NCBI GenBank assembly: GCA_963704405.1
Contig: OY969903.1
Span: 1,984,001 to 2,048,000, forward strand
DNA: 64,000 bases
Direction of reading: 5' to 3'
DNA from: MFD01213-c1 sp963704405
GTDB taxonomy: Bacteria > Planctomycetota > Phycisphaerae > Tepidisphaerales > Tepidisphaeraceae
Shown: piece after piece, positions 35,724-47,552 of the stretch
Layout: the number at the start of each line of letters is the position of its first letter
Numbering within the stretch: position 1 is the stretch's first letter
The notes under the pieces: generated by a model
The model's database searches: none
The model's input: only the letters and a program-made list of their open reading frames with translations
What the model was told of the DNA's origin: nothing
Program-made: the position numbers and the translations under genes

Positions 35724-36974
35724 TTACTTGGTAGGTGAATCAACGGCCAGGTCGTTCAGGCATTTTTCAACATCTGCCTCATCAATCACAAGCGGGCTTG
35801 GCCGCGTGGTCGGTTTGATTTCACCCGAGCCCCCATCTTCTTCTGGATCGTGAACGATTTTGCCTTCTTTGCCTAGAGATTTGAGCTGGCTGACCAGCCG
35901 CAGATCGACCTCGTCGCGATGGAGCGAATCGCCTGCGCTGGCTGCCACTTTTTGAAATGCAGTTTCGGCCGAGTCCGTCGCAACCGGAACAGGCGGGGGA
36001 TTTGTCGGCATTTGAACCATCGTCGCCGCATCCGCGCCGGCGCCAAAGTCGCCGGCCACCACAAGTCGGCCATTCAACTGGCCGTCTTTATTCAGGTCGG
36101 CATAGTTGCCCGTCTGAAAAACATGATCGGTCGGCTTAAACGCTGCCACGAAATGTTCGCTCGATTGCGGACCCTGGATAAAGTAGTTGTTAATAATATC
36201 AACGGTATGGTCAGCCCCGCTGTGACCCCCGACAAATCCGCTCACGCCCCAGTTATACACCACGTTATTCACATACTGGATCTTCCCCTTCGCCTTGGGG
36301 TTGCGGCTCTGGTTATTGATGAAAAGATTGTGGCTGAACGTGACGTTGTCGCACTGGCACAAGCAGCCAAACCGCTGCGGCGCCACGCCCTGGCCGATGA
36401 TGCAATTCTGAAACGTGATGTTCTCGCAGCCGTTCATGTCCACGGTGTCCCATCGGCCCCATTCGATGGAAACATGATCGAAGATCATCTGTTTGCCATT
36501 GGTGAGGTTGACGGCGCTTTTGCGGTCCTGCTTCTCGGCGAGTCCCTGGCGGAAACGGATATATCGCACGATGACGTTGTGTGATTCGGAAAGGGAAACT
36601 TCAGACCCAAGCGTGGCGACGCCGTCCCCGGGCGCTGTCTGGCCGGCAATTGTTAAATCGCTTGCGATCCGAAGAACCTCTTTAAGGCGGATATAGCCGC
36701 TGATATCAAAGACGACGATGCGATGATCTTTGCCGAGTGCCTGCCGCAGGGAACCGGGACCGTTGTCATTGAGGTTGCTGACGTGGACGATTTCCCCGCC
36801 GCGCCCGCCGGTGGCCGTGGCTCCAAACCCTTCAGCGCCGGGAAAGGCGAGCGTGTCGGCTTTCGCATTGCTGGCAAAAAGGCCAAGAGAGGCGATCACT
36901 GTCACGTTGAAATATTTTAGAAGGGGAGAAACAACGTCGATTTTTTTGTATGTCGCTTGCATGGGGTTTGCCAT
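35724..36974 (-). CDS. Pectate lyase-like secreted protein (PL1-type beta-helix)
   Basis: Probably cleaves pectate by beta-elimination outside the cytoplasm. It has 416 residues with a signal peptide (NVTVIASLGLFASNAKA) and the start signature FPGAEGFGATATGGRGG. HVSNLNDNGPGSLRQAL, IVVFDISGYI, SDLTIAGQTAPGDGV and IVRYIRFRQG then follow, as in pectate lyase family 1. Asn-rich turns of a right-handed helix run to about residue 300 (NNYFIQGPQSSEH). A Ca-binding-like DLNKDGQLNG follows. The start at 36974 lies four bases after the AraC gene ends, so the two are probably translationally coupled. The first lyase domain of the giant gene at 38184 is its paralogue. Catalytic residues were not checked. 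Confidence 0.86.
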   Translation of the reverse strand: MANPMQATYKKIDVVSPLLKYFNVTVIASLGLFASNAKADTLAFPGAEGFGATATGGRGGEIVHVSNLNDNGPGSLRQALGKDHRIVVFDISGYIRLKEVLRIASDLTIAGQTAPGDGVATLGSEVSLSESHNVIVRYIRFRQGLAEKQDRKSAVNLTNGKQMIFDHVSIEWGRWDTVDMNGCENITFQNCIIGQGVAPQRFGCLCQCDNVTFSHNLFINNQSRNPKAKGKIQYVNNVVYNWGVSGFVGGHSGADHTVDIINNYFIQGPQSSEHFVAAFKPTDHVFQTGNYADLNKDGQLNGRLVVAGDFGAGADAATMVQMPTNPPPVPVATDSAETAFQKVAASAGDSLHRDEVDLRLVSQLKSLGKEGKIVHDPEEDGGSGEIKPTTRPSPLVIDEADVEKCLNDLAVDSPTK

Positions 36975-36977
36975 GCA

Positions 36978-37826
36978 TTACGCCGGAACAGACATATTGT
37001 TGCGAAATTCCTTCGGCGACATCGCCGTGTGCTTTCGCACCCAGCGGCAAAAATAAGTGGCATCGCGGAAACCGCACCGCCTGGCGACCTCGGCGATTTT
37101 GTCGTCGGTCTGGCTCAGCCGGAAGCGCGCTTCTTGCAGCCGGACCTGGGTCATGTAATCGATGACAGTCGTGCCCGTGTGCTGATGAAACAGGCGGCTG
37201 AGTGAGCCGCGATGATACGTTAATCGGAAGGCGATTCCCTCAGTCGAAAGATCGGGATTGGCAAATTCGGCTTCTATAATATGCTGCACCTGCCGCACGA
37301 CCGGCGGCACTTCAACGGTCCCGATGCGGTCGGCAATCTCGTAAAGCAGCGCAATTGCCTGCAGGCTCGATTGCCGCCTGCCTTGCAGCGTGTGATCGCG
37401 CAGGCTGTCGGCCAGTTCCATGATCTGCTGGACCGGCGCGGGGCCATAAGGATAGACCCCCGGCTGCACATCAAGATGCCGGACGAATGGCTCGATCATC
37501 GGGCCATCCAGCGTGAACCAGCACATCTCATTCACCGGTTCCAGCGCCCAGAACGCGTGCGGCACCGCCGGCGTGTAGATCGCCACGTCCCCCGGCCCAA
37601 AGTGAAACCGCCGCCCGTGCATATCCATGGCGGCTTCCCCCGAAACCACCCATTTCACCAAAATGATTCGCTTCTCCCAAGGTTGACCAAATTTTCCCGG
37701 CGAAACCGTCGAATGCTGCGCAGACCGTAGCAAAATCGGAATCGGCATCGGTGGTTCATGCCGAGGACGCTCCGCCTTTACGCCCGTTAGACGCCGAACT
37801 GGTTGTTCCTGCAATGGTTCCATCAT
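36978..37826 (-). CDS. AraC-family transcriptional regulator
   Basis: A 282-residue regulator. It has an N-terminal cupin-like sugar-sensing domain (WVVSGEAAMDMHGRRFHFGP, then GDVAIYTPAVPHAFW) and a C-terminal double helix-turn-helix. The latter comprises STEGIAFRLTYHRGSLSRLF for the first helix pair and IAEVARRCGFRDATYFCRWV, then RKHTAMSPKEFR, for the second. Such proteins usually activate sugar-utilisation genes. It is coupled to the pectate lyase gene downstream and diverges from the giant lyase gene, so control of pectin breakdown is a reasonable inference. ATG codons at 37826 and 37823 are both possible starts. Confidence 0.92.
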   Translation of the reverse strand: MMEPLQEQPVRRLTGVKAERPRHEPPMPIPILLRSAQHSTVSPGKFGQPWEKRIILVKWVVSGEAAMDMHGRRFHFGPGDVAIYTPAVPHAFWALEPVNEMCWFTLDGPMIEPFVRHLDVQPGVYPYGPAPVQQIMELADSLRDHTLQGRRQSSLQAIALLYEIADRIGTVEVPPVVRQVQHIIEAEFANPDLSTEGIAFRLTYHRGSLSRLFHQHTGTTVIDYMTQVRLQEARFRLSQTDDKIAEVARRCGFRDATYFCRWVRKHTAMSPKEFRNNMSVPA

Positions 37827-38183
37827 TCCTGCTGCCGAACTCTTCGATTAAAAAGCGCCTCCCGTGACAGAAGTTCAAAATATCCCCGCTTCGGTTTCAA
37901 TGCAAAGAAAATCGATTCGGTTCCATATATTGTATAAGGCGGATAAATACATAAACATCTAATTCACAATGTATTAGCCGTATTAAAGCGATCAGATGAA
38001 GTTGGGGTGAAGCATCGTCGGCAAGGGCCGCCTCGTACTGGCGATCAAGCGAAATTTGTTACAAATATCCACAACACAGTGACAAAGATCATGTTGTCCC
38101 GACCGGTTCTCCGGATACAGTGAACCAGTTACAAATAAGGGAGTAATGCTGCGCGGGGCGATTGCGGAAGTTCTGGAGGATCA
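37827..38183. promoter_or_regulatory. Divergent control region of the pectin block
   Basis: About 360 bases separating the AraC gene from the giant lyase gene, with an AT-rich core at 37900-37990. Two direct copies of GTTACAAATA (near 38057 and 38130) lie 73 bases apart and could be activator half-sites, though AraC-type half-sites are usually closer. GGAGG six bases before the ATG at 38184 is the ribosome-binding site of the giant gene. Confidence 0.45.
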
Positions 38184-41100
38184 ATGCGGAGAGTGCCTCA
38201 AGCAGCCATCGCGGCTGTACTCGCGGCGTGGCCTGGGTTGCAGGCCTTCGCTGCCCCTGTTTCGTTCCCCGGAGCACTTGGATTCGGTGCCGGCGCCACC
38301 GGCGGTCGCGCGGGCACCGTCTATCACGTTACCAACCTCGCCGACTCAGGCGCCGGTTCGTTCCGCGATGCTGTAAGTCAGGCCAATCGCATTATCGTTT
38401 TTGATATCGGCGGGGCAATCAATCTCCTCACCCCCGTCACCGCTCAAAGCAACCTAACCATTCTCGGCCAAACCGCGCCCGGTGACGGCATCGGCCTCAC
38501 CGGCGCTGAAGTATCGTTCTACGGACGAAGCAATGATATTGTCCGCTACGTTCGGTTCCGCGACGGCACAACCGATCCCGGCTACAAGGGCACAGGTTCC
38601 ACCAGCTCATCATCGGCAAACTGCATCAACCTGGGCAACACCACCACGATGATCCTCGATCACGTGTCCGCGGAGTTTGCCGCATACAACAATATCGATG
38701 CTGCCGGCACCACCGGCGCCAATGAGATCACCTTTCAGAATTCCCTCATCGCCAACCCCATTGCCAGCCAGCGGTTTAATTTCCACTGGGAGGGCAGTCA
38801 AGGCACGTTCATCAATAACATCTTCGCCAACTCCCACAACCGCAGCATCCTGTCCAAGGGAAATGTTCAATTTGTCAATAATAGCGTTTACAACTACCAG
38901 GCGGCCTTCACCACAGGCAACTCCGCGGGCAAGTTCTCGTTCGATATATTGAACAACTATTTCGTCGCAGGTCCATCCACAACCAGCAGCGGCAACGATT
39001 TTTATCAGGTGGACAACAATCAGAAGGCGTACGCGTCCGGAAATTTTCTGGATGGAAACAAAGACGGTGTGCTCAACGGCTCAGCGGATAATTCTGTCGA
39101 TGGCGCGGTCGTCCTGGCTTCACCGTGGTCTAGTACAACCGCGTCGCTGCCATTGCAGTCCGCCGCCGCCGCCTACAACTACAACCTCACGCATGCAGGC
39201 GCATCGCTTCATTACGACCAGGTCGATCAGCAGGTGATTGCGAATGTGCAGTCGCTGGGAACGACTGGCTCGCTGTGGAACAGCGAAACCGCCACCGGTC
39301 TTGCCAACGGCGGGTTCGGAGTGATCAACGATGGCCCGCACATCACCGATTCCGACAATGACGGCATCCCCGACGCCTGGGAAACCGCGCACGGCCTGAA
39401 CCCGGCCAACGCCACCGATTACAAGCTGCTCAACCCTGTTGGCTACACCATGCTCGAGCAGTATGCCAACGAGCTGGCCACCGCCGGCACCAGCTTGCGC
39501 GTCTGGAACAGCAACGGCGGCGAGTGGAACACCGCCGGCAAATGGAACAGTGCCATCCCCGGCGTCTATGACAACGCATCCGTTGAAGGCGCTGGCGCCG
39601 GCACCGACGGCCTGGTCACCGTCACCACCGCCACCCCCTCCAGCTTCGATCTGTTTATCGGCGCCAACGGCAGCGCCGCCGGTGAAAAGGTGCTCGTCAG
39701 CGGTGGCGCGCTGAATGTTCTCGATACCATCACTATCGGCAACACCAACACCGGCACGCTTCAGATCGACAGCGGCATCGCCAAATCCGCCAATGTCATC
39801 ATCGGCAACACCGTGAGCGGTGTCACCTCCACCGGATCTCTGGTTCTAAACGGCGGCACCCTTCAAACCAGCAACATCGTCCTCGGCGGTGGCACACCCG
39901 GCAACTGGACGACCGGCGGTTCGATCACCTGGGCCGGCGGAACGGTTCAGGCTACAGGATCGCTCTCCATCACCGCCCCCGCCACCCTCGCCGGCGCAGG
40001 CGCTATTGTCGACACCAATGGAAATACCGGCCTCATTTCCAGTGTACTGAGCGGCGGAGCGGCATTCACAAAAGCAGGTGCCGGAATCCTCTCGCTTTCC
40101 GCATCCAACACCTACACCGGCGCAACCAACCTCAACGGCGGTGAACTGGGCATCACCACTGATGCAAATATCGGTGGCGCAGCCAGCACGATCAATTTCA
40201 ACGGCGGTTTGCTGCAGATCAATGGCGCCGCGATTACCAATCTCAATTCCCACACATTCAATTCCGCAACGTTCAATGGCGGTTTTGATATCGCCGCCGC
40301 CAACAATACCTTCACCGTCAGCCAGGTCCTCGGCGGGAGCGGATCGCTTCAGAAAACCGGCGCAGGAACCCTCGTCCTCACCGCCGGCAATACGCTGAGC
40401 GGTGGCATCACCCTCACCAGCGGTGTCCTCTCCGTATCCGACGACACAAATCTCGGCGCGATCGGCAATCAGATCACTTTCGCCGGCGGCACGCTCCGCG
40501 TGGTCGGGACCAATCTTTCCAATCTGGCAAATCATCCGATCAACGGCGGCAACATCAACGGCGGCATCGACGTCAACACCGCCGCCAATACATTCGCCAT
40601 CAATCAGCAACTGAATGGCACCGGCAATCTGACCAAGCTCGGCCCCGGAACCCTGGTCCTTGGAGTGAAGAATTTTTACAGCGGTGAAACGTTCCTGCAT
40701 GGCGGAACACTCCGCGTCGCCGATCCCCTGGCCCTTCGATTCACTACCGTCAATCTCGATACCGCCGGCACCACGCTCGATCTCAATGGCATCAATGAAA
40801 CCATGGGCGGCCTCGCAGGCAACCAGGGTTTTGATCTCAAAGGTCTCTCTGTTTTTGTCGGCCAGAACAATCGTGCCACAACCTACAGCGGTGTGCTCAG
40901 CGATTCGGTCGGCAACGGTGTCTTCACCAAAATCGGCACCGGCGCCCTCACATTCACCGGCAATAACACCTATACCGGCGCAACCGCTATCAGCGGCGGC
41001 ATCCTGAGCGTGGCGAAGGTCGTCAACGGCGGTATCGCCAGTCCCCTGGCGCGGGGACCAATGCCGCGGCCAACCTCGTCCTCGACGGTGGAACGCTGCA

Positions 41101-44100
41101 ATACACCGGCACAGGCGACAGCACCGATCACCTCTTCACCCTCACCGCCAAAGGCGGCACGCTTGATGGTTCCGGTTCAAACGGGATCACCTTCAGCAAC
41201 ACCGGCGCGATCGCATTCACCGGCGCCGGTGACCGCACGCTTACCCTCATCGGCACCGAAACGCACAATGGCTTTGCGCCGGCGCTGGGTGATCCCACCG
41301 GCGGCGGTATCACATCCGTAACCATGAACGGCACGGGACGCTGGCTCTGGACGAGCAAACTCTCCACCTATAGCGGCAACACCAACGTCCTCGCCGGCAC
41401 CTTTCGGCTCTTCGCCGGTGGGGCAGTGCCCTTCGGTGCAGGCAAAGGCAATATGAACATCGATACTGCCGGCACATTGGTGATGGATCAGTCGACCAAC
41501 ATCAATGCGCTCAATAACGGCCCCACAGGCGGTGGCACAGCCAACGGCGCCGGAACCTTCACCATCGGCAACGCCGATGCATCGGGATCTTTCGGTGGCG
41601 CCATCACCGGCACGCTCAATCTCACCAAAACCGGCGGTGGCCTCGAAACCCTTACCGGAGCGGCCAACACCTACACCGGCGGCACCACCATCAACGGCGG
41701 TGCAATTCAGTTCGCCGCCGCGGGCAGCATCGGTGGAACGGGCGCAAATGTTCTGGTCAACAGCGGCGGGGGAGTGGCATATACCCCCGGCATCACCACT
41801 ACCGCCTTTCTCGGCCGCATCAGCACAGCATCGACAGGCGCGCTGGCATTGACGACCGCCGACGCCGCGACTGCCCTTAACTTTACAACAACCCCTCTCT
41901 CTCCGTTCGCCGCAATGGCCGTCGGCGCAGTTGGCAACGTCACCTATACAGGAACCTACACCCCCGCCGGCGGAATTTACCGTCTTGGTGGAGGCGGGGG
42001 GACTCTGACCTACAGCCCCGCGATTGCCGGCGCCTCCAGCGTCATCACAGGCAACATCGGTGCAACGGGAACGCTCATCCTCGGCAATGCCGCAAATAGC
42101 TACACCGGAACGACCACCCTCAAAGGCGGTGTCGTTCTGCAGGTGGGTTCCATCGCCAACGGCAGCGCCGCCAGCCCGATTGGCGCTTCGACCAGCGCCG
42201 CCGCCAATCTCGTCTTCGACGGCGGAACTCTCCGATACTCCGGCGCAGGCGGTTCCACCGATCGTCTCTTTACCCTCACCCCCAATGGCGGCACGATCGA
42301 AGACGCGACCAATGACTTCGGTTTCTCCGCAACCGGATCGGTCGCCTTCACCGGCGCCGGTTCACGCACACTCATCCTCACCGGCGGCAACGCCCTCAAT
42401 CACAATGGCCTGGGCGTCCAGCTCGCTGATCCCAGCGGTGGCTCGCTCTCACTGACCAAAAACGGCGCTGGACGCTGGTTCCTTAACGGCGGTTCCAATA
42501 CCTATTCCGGTGACACCACCATCAATGCCGGTTCCATTTACACCGGCGTTGCTAACGCCCTTCCCTTCGGCAGCGGCAAGGGCAACTTAAATGTCGTCGC
42601 CGGCACGTTCCAGTTGTTCGGCCACGATCAAAACACCAATGGGCTCAACGGCGCAGGCTTCGTCGACAATAATACCGGCACTAATACGCTGACTGTCGGC
42701 AACGGCAACGCAGGCGGGTCTTTTTCCGGCATCATCAGCGGTGGGATCAATCTCGCAAAAACCGGCACCGCAACCCAAACGCTCCTGGGCGCAAATACAT
42801 ACACCGGCACGACCACCCTTTCCGCCGGAACGCTCGTCGCCGCCAATAACACCGGCTCAGCCACCGGAACCGGCGCCGTCACGCTCAACGGCGGCATCCT
42901 CGCCAGCGCCGCAACCGGTGGAACCATTTCTGGAAATGTCCTCGCCGGCAGCGGCACTCACACCATTGCCCCCGGCGGCATCGCCACCATCGGGACTTTC
43001 ACCCTCGGCGGCCTCACCACCAGCGCCAACACCACGCTCAACTTCGATCTCAATGGATTCAGCGGCGGCGACCTTCTCACGCTGAACTCCGCCCTCACGG
43101 TCGGCGCAGGCTCACACATTACCTTCAACGCCAATCCTTCCGTCAACGGAAATTTCCGTCTCATCGGCGGCGCCTTTGGCTCACCCGCCCTCGGTAATTT
43201 CTCGCTGCCGGCCGCAACCGGCGCATGTGTACAGCCTGAGCACCACCGTCGATCCCGGCTTCATCGATCTGGTCGTTTCTAATAGTGTTACAATATCCAC
43301 CCAGTGGGGCTCATCAACAGGTTCAACCTGGACCAACGCGGCCAACTGGACCGGCCCCGTTCCCGATGGCGCCGGTGTGGCCGCCATCTTCGCAACATCC
43401 CCCGGGCTTACCGCCAGCGGAACCGTCACCCTCGACGGCAACCACACCGTCGGCACCCTCACCTTCAACAATACTGCCTCCTACACCATCGCGCCAGGCA
43501 CCGGCGGAACCCTCACCATCGATAATTCCGGCGCGGCTTCAGCCCCCGGGTTTACCGTCCAGGCCGGCGACCATTCAATCTCCGCTCCCATCAATGCAAC
43601 AGCAGGCGGTCTGACGTTCAATACCGCCTCCGGAACCCACCTCACAATCTCCGGCGCAATCTCCGGAATCGGCGGCCTGGTCAACAGCGGGTCCGGGACT
43701 GTCATCCTCTCATCCCCGAATACCTTTACCGGTAATACGCTCCTCACCGGCGGCACGCTTCAACTCACCAATGCCCTGGCCCTTCAAAACAGCACGCTGG
43801 ATACCGGAACAGCAGCCGGCGCGGCTATCGATCTCAATGGCCTGAACATCACCCTCGGAGGCCTGCAAGGCTCCCAGAACCTCGATCTTAAAGGCGGCGC
43901 GATCTCCATCGGGAACAATAACGCCAACACCACCTTCTCCGCCGCACTCACCAATTCCGCCGGCACTGGCTCTATTGTGAAGATCGGTTCCGGCACGCTC
44001 TCGCTCGCCGCGGCCGGCACGTACAACGGCGCCACCACCATCAACGCCGGAACCCTGCAGGAAAATATCGCCGGTGCTGTTCCAAACAGCAGCGCCATCA

Positions 44101-47100
44101 CGCTGGCCGGCGGAACCCTCAGCTACAATTTCACCAATCTCGCCAATAATCCCTCCAACCTCGTTACCCTCACGGCTGACTCCGCCATCGCCGTCACCAC
44201 CGGCAATCAAACCAACTTCGCCGGCGCGCTCACCGGCAACAATCACACGCTCAGCAAAACCGGCGCGGGCACGCTTTATCTCGGCACCGCCGCGTCCAGC
44301 GTCAGCAATGTCGCTGCAATCAATGTTCTCGCCGGCTCCCTCGGTTCTGACGGCAATACCACCGGGTGGGGCGGAGCTTCTGTGCCGGTCAACGTCAGCG
44401 ACGGCGCAAGCGTCCGCATCAACAACAATACGACCATGCCCAATCTCATCACCCTCAACGGCACCGTCACCGGCAGCGGGGGCCTGCTCAAAGAAGGCGG
44501 GGCGGCCGGCGGTGGTTTCAGCGGCGCCATCACCCTCAGCACCGACAGTGGTATCGGCGGCTCCGCAAATTTCACCCTATCCGGCAACATCACCGGCCCC
44601 GGTGGCCTCGTTAAGCTCGGCGCCAGCACCATCACCCTCACCAGCACCACCAGCGACTACAGCGGCCTAACCACCGTCAACGCCGGTACGCTCCAGCTCG
44701 GCGCAGACAACGCCATCCCCGCCAACGGCGATATCACAGTCGCATCCGGCGCAACCCTCGATCTCAACGGAAAAAATCAAACCGTCGATCAACTCACCGG
44801 CGCTGGCGCCGTTCAAACCGGAGCCGCCGGTGGTAATACCCTCACCGCTGGATCAGCCAACAGCAGCGGCACATTCAGCGGAATCATCGCCGGCGCCGGT
44901 GGTCTCGCCCAGGCGGGCGCAGGCATTCTCACGCTCACCGGCGCCAATACATATACCGGCCCGACAACCATCACTGCCGGCACCTTGCAGATCGCCGTGA
45001 GCGCTAACCGCTTGCCCATCTCCACAGACGTAAACATCGCCCTCGCCGGCACGCTTGACCTGAACAGCCTCAATCAAACCATAGACGCGCTCTCCGGCGC
45101 TGGATCAGTCCTGACCGGCACCTCTCCCAGCGCCGTCCTGACCATCGGCAATGCCAACGGCACCGCACAATTTGATGGCGTCATCAGTGGTGCAGGAGGC
45201 CTCACCAAAATCGGTGCCGGAGCCCAAACGCTCGGCGGGCAAAATACCTACACCGGCCCCACCAATATCAACGCCGGCATCCTCGGAATCGGCGACGACG
45301 ATCTGTTGCCCACCACCACCAACCTTACCATCGCCGCCGCCGGCACGCTCGCCTTGAACGATCAGAATCAAACCGTCGCCCAGCTCAGCGGCGCAGGCAC
45401 GGTCTCCACCGGAAACATCGGCGGTAACGCCATTTCCGCCGGCAATACCGATGTCTCCAGCACCTTCACCGGCATCGTCACCGGCCCCGGCGGTCTGACC
45501 AAAATCGGCGCCGGAACCCTCACCGTTTCCGGCGCAAGCACCTACACCGGCCCGACCAGAATCAGCGGCGGCAAATTAACCACCGCCACCCTGACCAACG
45601 GCGGTATCAATGGCCCCCTCGGCGCATCGGCCAATGCGGCCCCCAACCTGATCCTCGATGGCGGCACCCTGCAATTTCTCGGCGCGACCGCCAGCGGTAC
45701 TACAGACCGCCTCTTCACCCTCACAGCCAGCGGCGGCGCCATTGACTCTTCTTCTGCAAACTTCTCACTCAGTTTTGGTAATACAGGCTCGATCGCCGTC
45801 CCAAATAACGCCAACACCACGCTCACGCTCACCGGCTCCAGCACCGGCCACAATACATTGAATGTCTCCATCGCCGACGGCGGACCCGCCGCCATCACTT
45901 CCATCACCAAGACCGGCGCCGGCAAATGGGGCCTCGATTCCGCCAATACCAAGACCTACAGCGGCGACACCCACATCATGCAGGGAACCCTGGAAACCTT
46001 GATCGATAATGGTCTTTCCCCCAACAGCAACGTCGTCATCGACGCCGGCGCAACGCTCGAGTTCCACGGCCACAGCAATGCCATCAATGCCCTCAGCGGC
46101 TCCGGCTCTGTTGTGAATAGCTTCGTCACCGGTCAGACTTTCACCATCGGCTCAGCCAATGGCTCCGGCACCTTCACAGGCACAATCAACAGCGGCGCAA
46201 CGTTGAACGTCCTGAAAACCGGCACGGGAACGCAGGTCCTCACTGGCGCAAATACCTACGTCGGTTCCACCACCTCCAGCGGCGGTGTCCTCACCATTGA
46301 TTACGGCGGCTCCGTCATCAGTGCGTCCGTCGCCGCCACCGCCGGTGGCACGCTCAACATCAACGGCTCCATTCCCACAACCGCCGCCGTAAGCAGCACT
46401 GGCATCGTCAACTTCGGCGCCAATACCGGCAGCGGAATTCTCGCCCGCACCGTCGGTTCCATCAGCATCGGCGCCGGCGGCCTCGCCACCGTCGCCGCTC
46501 CCACCGCACATGCCGCCCGCACGGTCCTCATCACCGGCGGCCTGAGCATCAGCGGCAGCACCGACCTTTGGACCGGCAAGCTCAATCTCAATGCCAACGA
46601 CATGATCGTCCAGAACACCGACACCGTCGCGATCACCAACCAGCTCAAGAGCGGGATTAACCTGTCCGCCGGAGGATTCTGGAACGGTTCATCCGGAATC
46701 ATCAGCTCCGCCGCCGCAGCCGATCCAACTCATCTGACAACCCTCGGCGCAATCCAGAACAACGACGGCAGCGGCCACCCCATCTACGGATCAACCGCCC
46801 CCCTCGGTCTCTTCGACGGCCAAAACCCCGGCGTCGGTGACGTCCTCATTAAGTACACCTACTTCGGCGATGCCGACCTCAGCGGAAAAGTCGATGGCAG
46901 CGACTACGCCAAAATCGACAACGGCTTTGTCCACAACCTCACCGGCTGGTTCAACGGAGACTTCAACTACGACGGCGTCGTCGACGGATCAGACTACAGC
47001 CTCATCGACAACGCCTTCAACATGCAACCCACCGGCCCCGGAAGCACGCTCAGCTCCGCCGCGGCTGACCTCATCGCCGCCAGCACCGCCGAACTGGCCC

Positions 47101-47204
47101 CCATTTCCGCCGCCGTCCCCGAACCCGCCTCAATATTCACCTTCGTCGCAGTAGCCGCCTTCGCCACAACCCGCCGTCGCCGCCGTGCAAGCGTAACGCG
47201 GTAA
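38184..47204 (+). CDS. Giant pectate lyase / beta-strand-repeat / dockerin / PEP-CTERM protein, frameshifted twice
   Basis: One gene of about 3000 codons split by two single-base shifts: a missing base near 41048-41052 and an extra base near 43217-43222. Order: signal peptide (AAIAAVLAAWPGLQAFA), a PL1-type lyase domain to about residue 390 (FPGALGFGAGATGGRAG, LTILGQTAPGDGIGLTG), and a Ca-binding linker DSDNDGIPDAWE. Then come more than twenty autotransporter-associated beta-strand repeats of the form LTKTGAGTLTLTGANTYTG, running to about residue 2850. Next are two dockerin-like units (GDADLSGKVDGSDY, GDFNYDGVVDGSDY), and finally the PEP-CTERM anchor VPEPASIFTFVAVAAFA with an Arg-rich end. 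It is probably exported, processed by an exosortase-like system and kept at the cell surface. No autotransporter barrel is present. Confidence 0.86.
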
Positions 47205-47282
47205 TTCGCCATCCCCAAAGGCCGCAATGTGCCGTCCCGCACCAACGCGATGATCTCCCCTCCACACAAATCTTCTGGAAAG

Positions 47283-47367
47283 TGCCCCCGGTGGGAATCG
47301 AACCCACATGGCCATTTCGGGCCGACGGATTTTAAGTCCGTTGCGTCTGCCGTTCCGCCACGAGGGC
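47283..47367 (-). tRNA. tRNA-Leu, anticodon UAA
   Basis: 85 bases on the minus strand. Acceptor arms GCCCTCG and CGGGGGC pair with one G-U. The anticodon stem ACGGA/TCCGT encloses the loop CTTAAAA with anticodon TAA. There is a long class II variable arm (CGGCCCGAAATGGCC region), and the T arm GTGGG-TTCGATT-CCCAC is standard. Discriminator is A, and CCA is not encoded. It lies just after the giant gene, and no integrated element adjoins it. Confidence 0.95.
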
Positions 47368-47552
47368 TTTTCGTGGTGGCGCGATTTTACGCGAGCGCCC
47401 CAATATGTCCATTTCCAAAGATGCGTGATGCGCGTCCCGGCTCAAAAGAGCATCGCGGCCCGCACACACCCTCTCGCCCATTTCGAATAATTTGAAAAAC
47501 AAAGCCCCATCCCAAACCGCGCTCAAGCCGGCAGCCCCTTTCACAACTCTCC

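Noticed and set aside
38184..47204. Repeated blocks suggesting a CRISPR array or DNA tandem repeat
   Set aside because: The repetition is at protein level (beta-strand repeats of varying length and sequence). There are no constant direct repeats with unique spacers.
47283..47367. tRNA-Leu as attachment site of an integrated element
   Set aside because: No integrase, phage gene or repeated tRNA end is found on either side.
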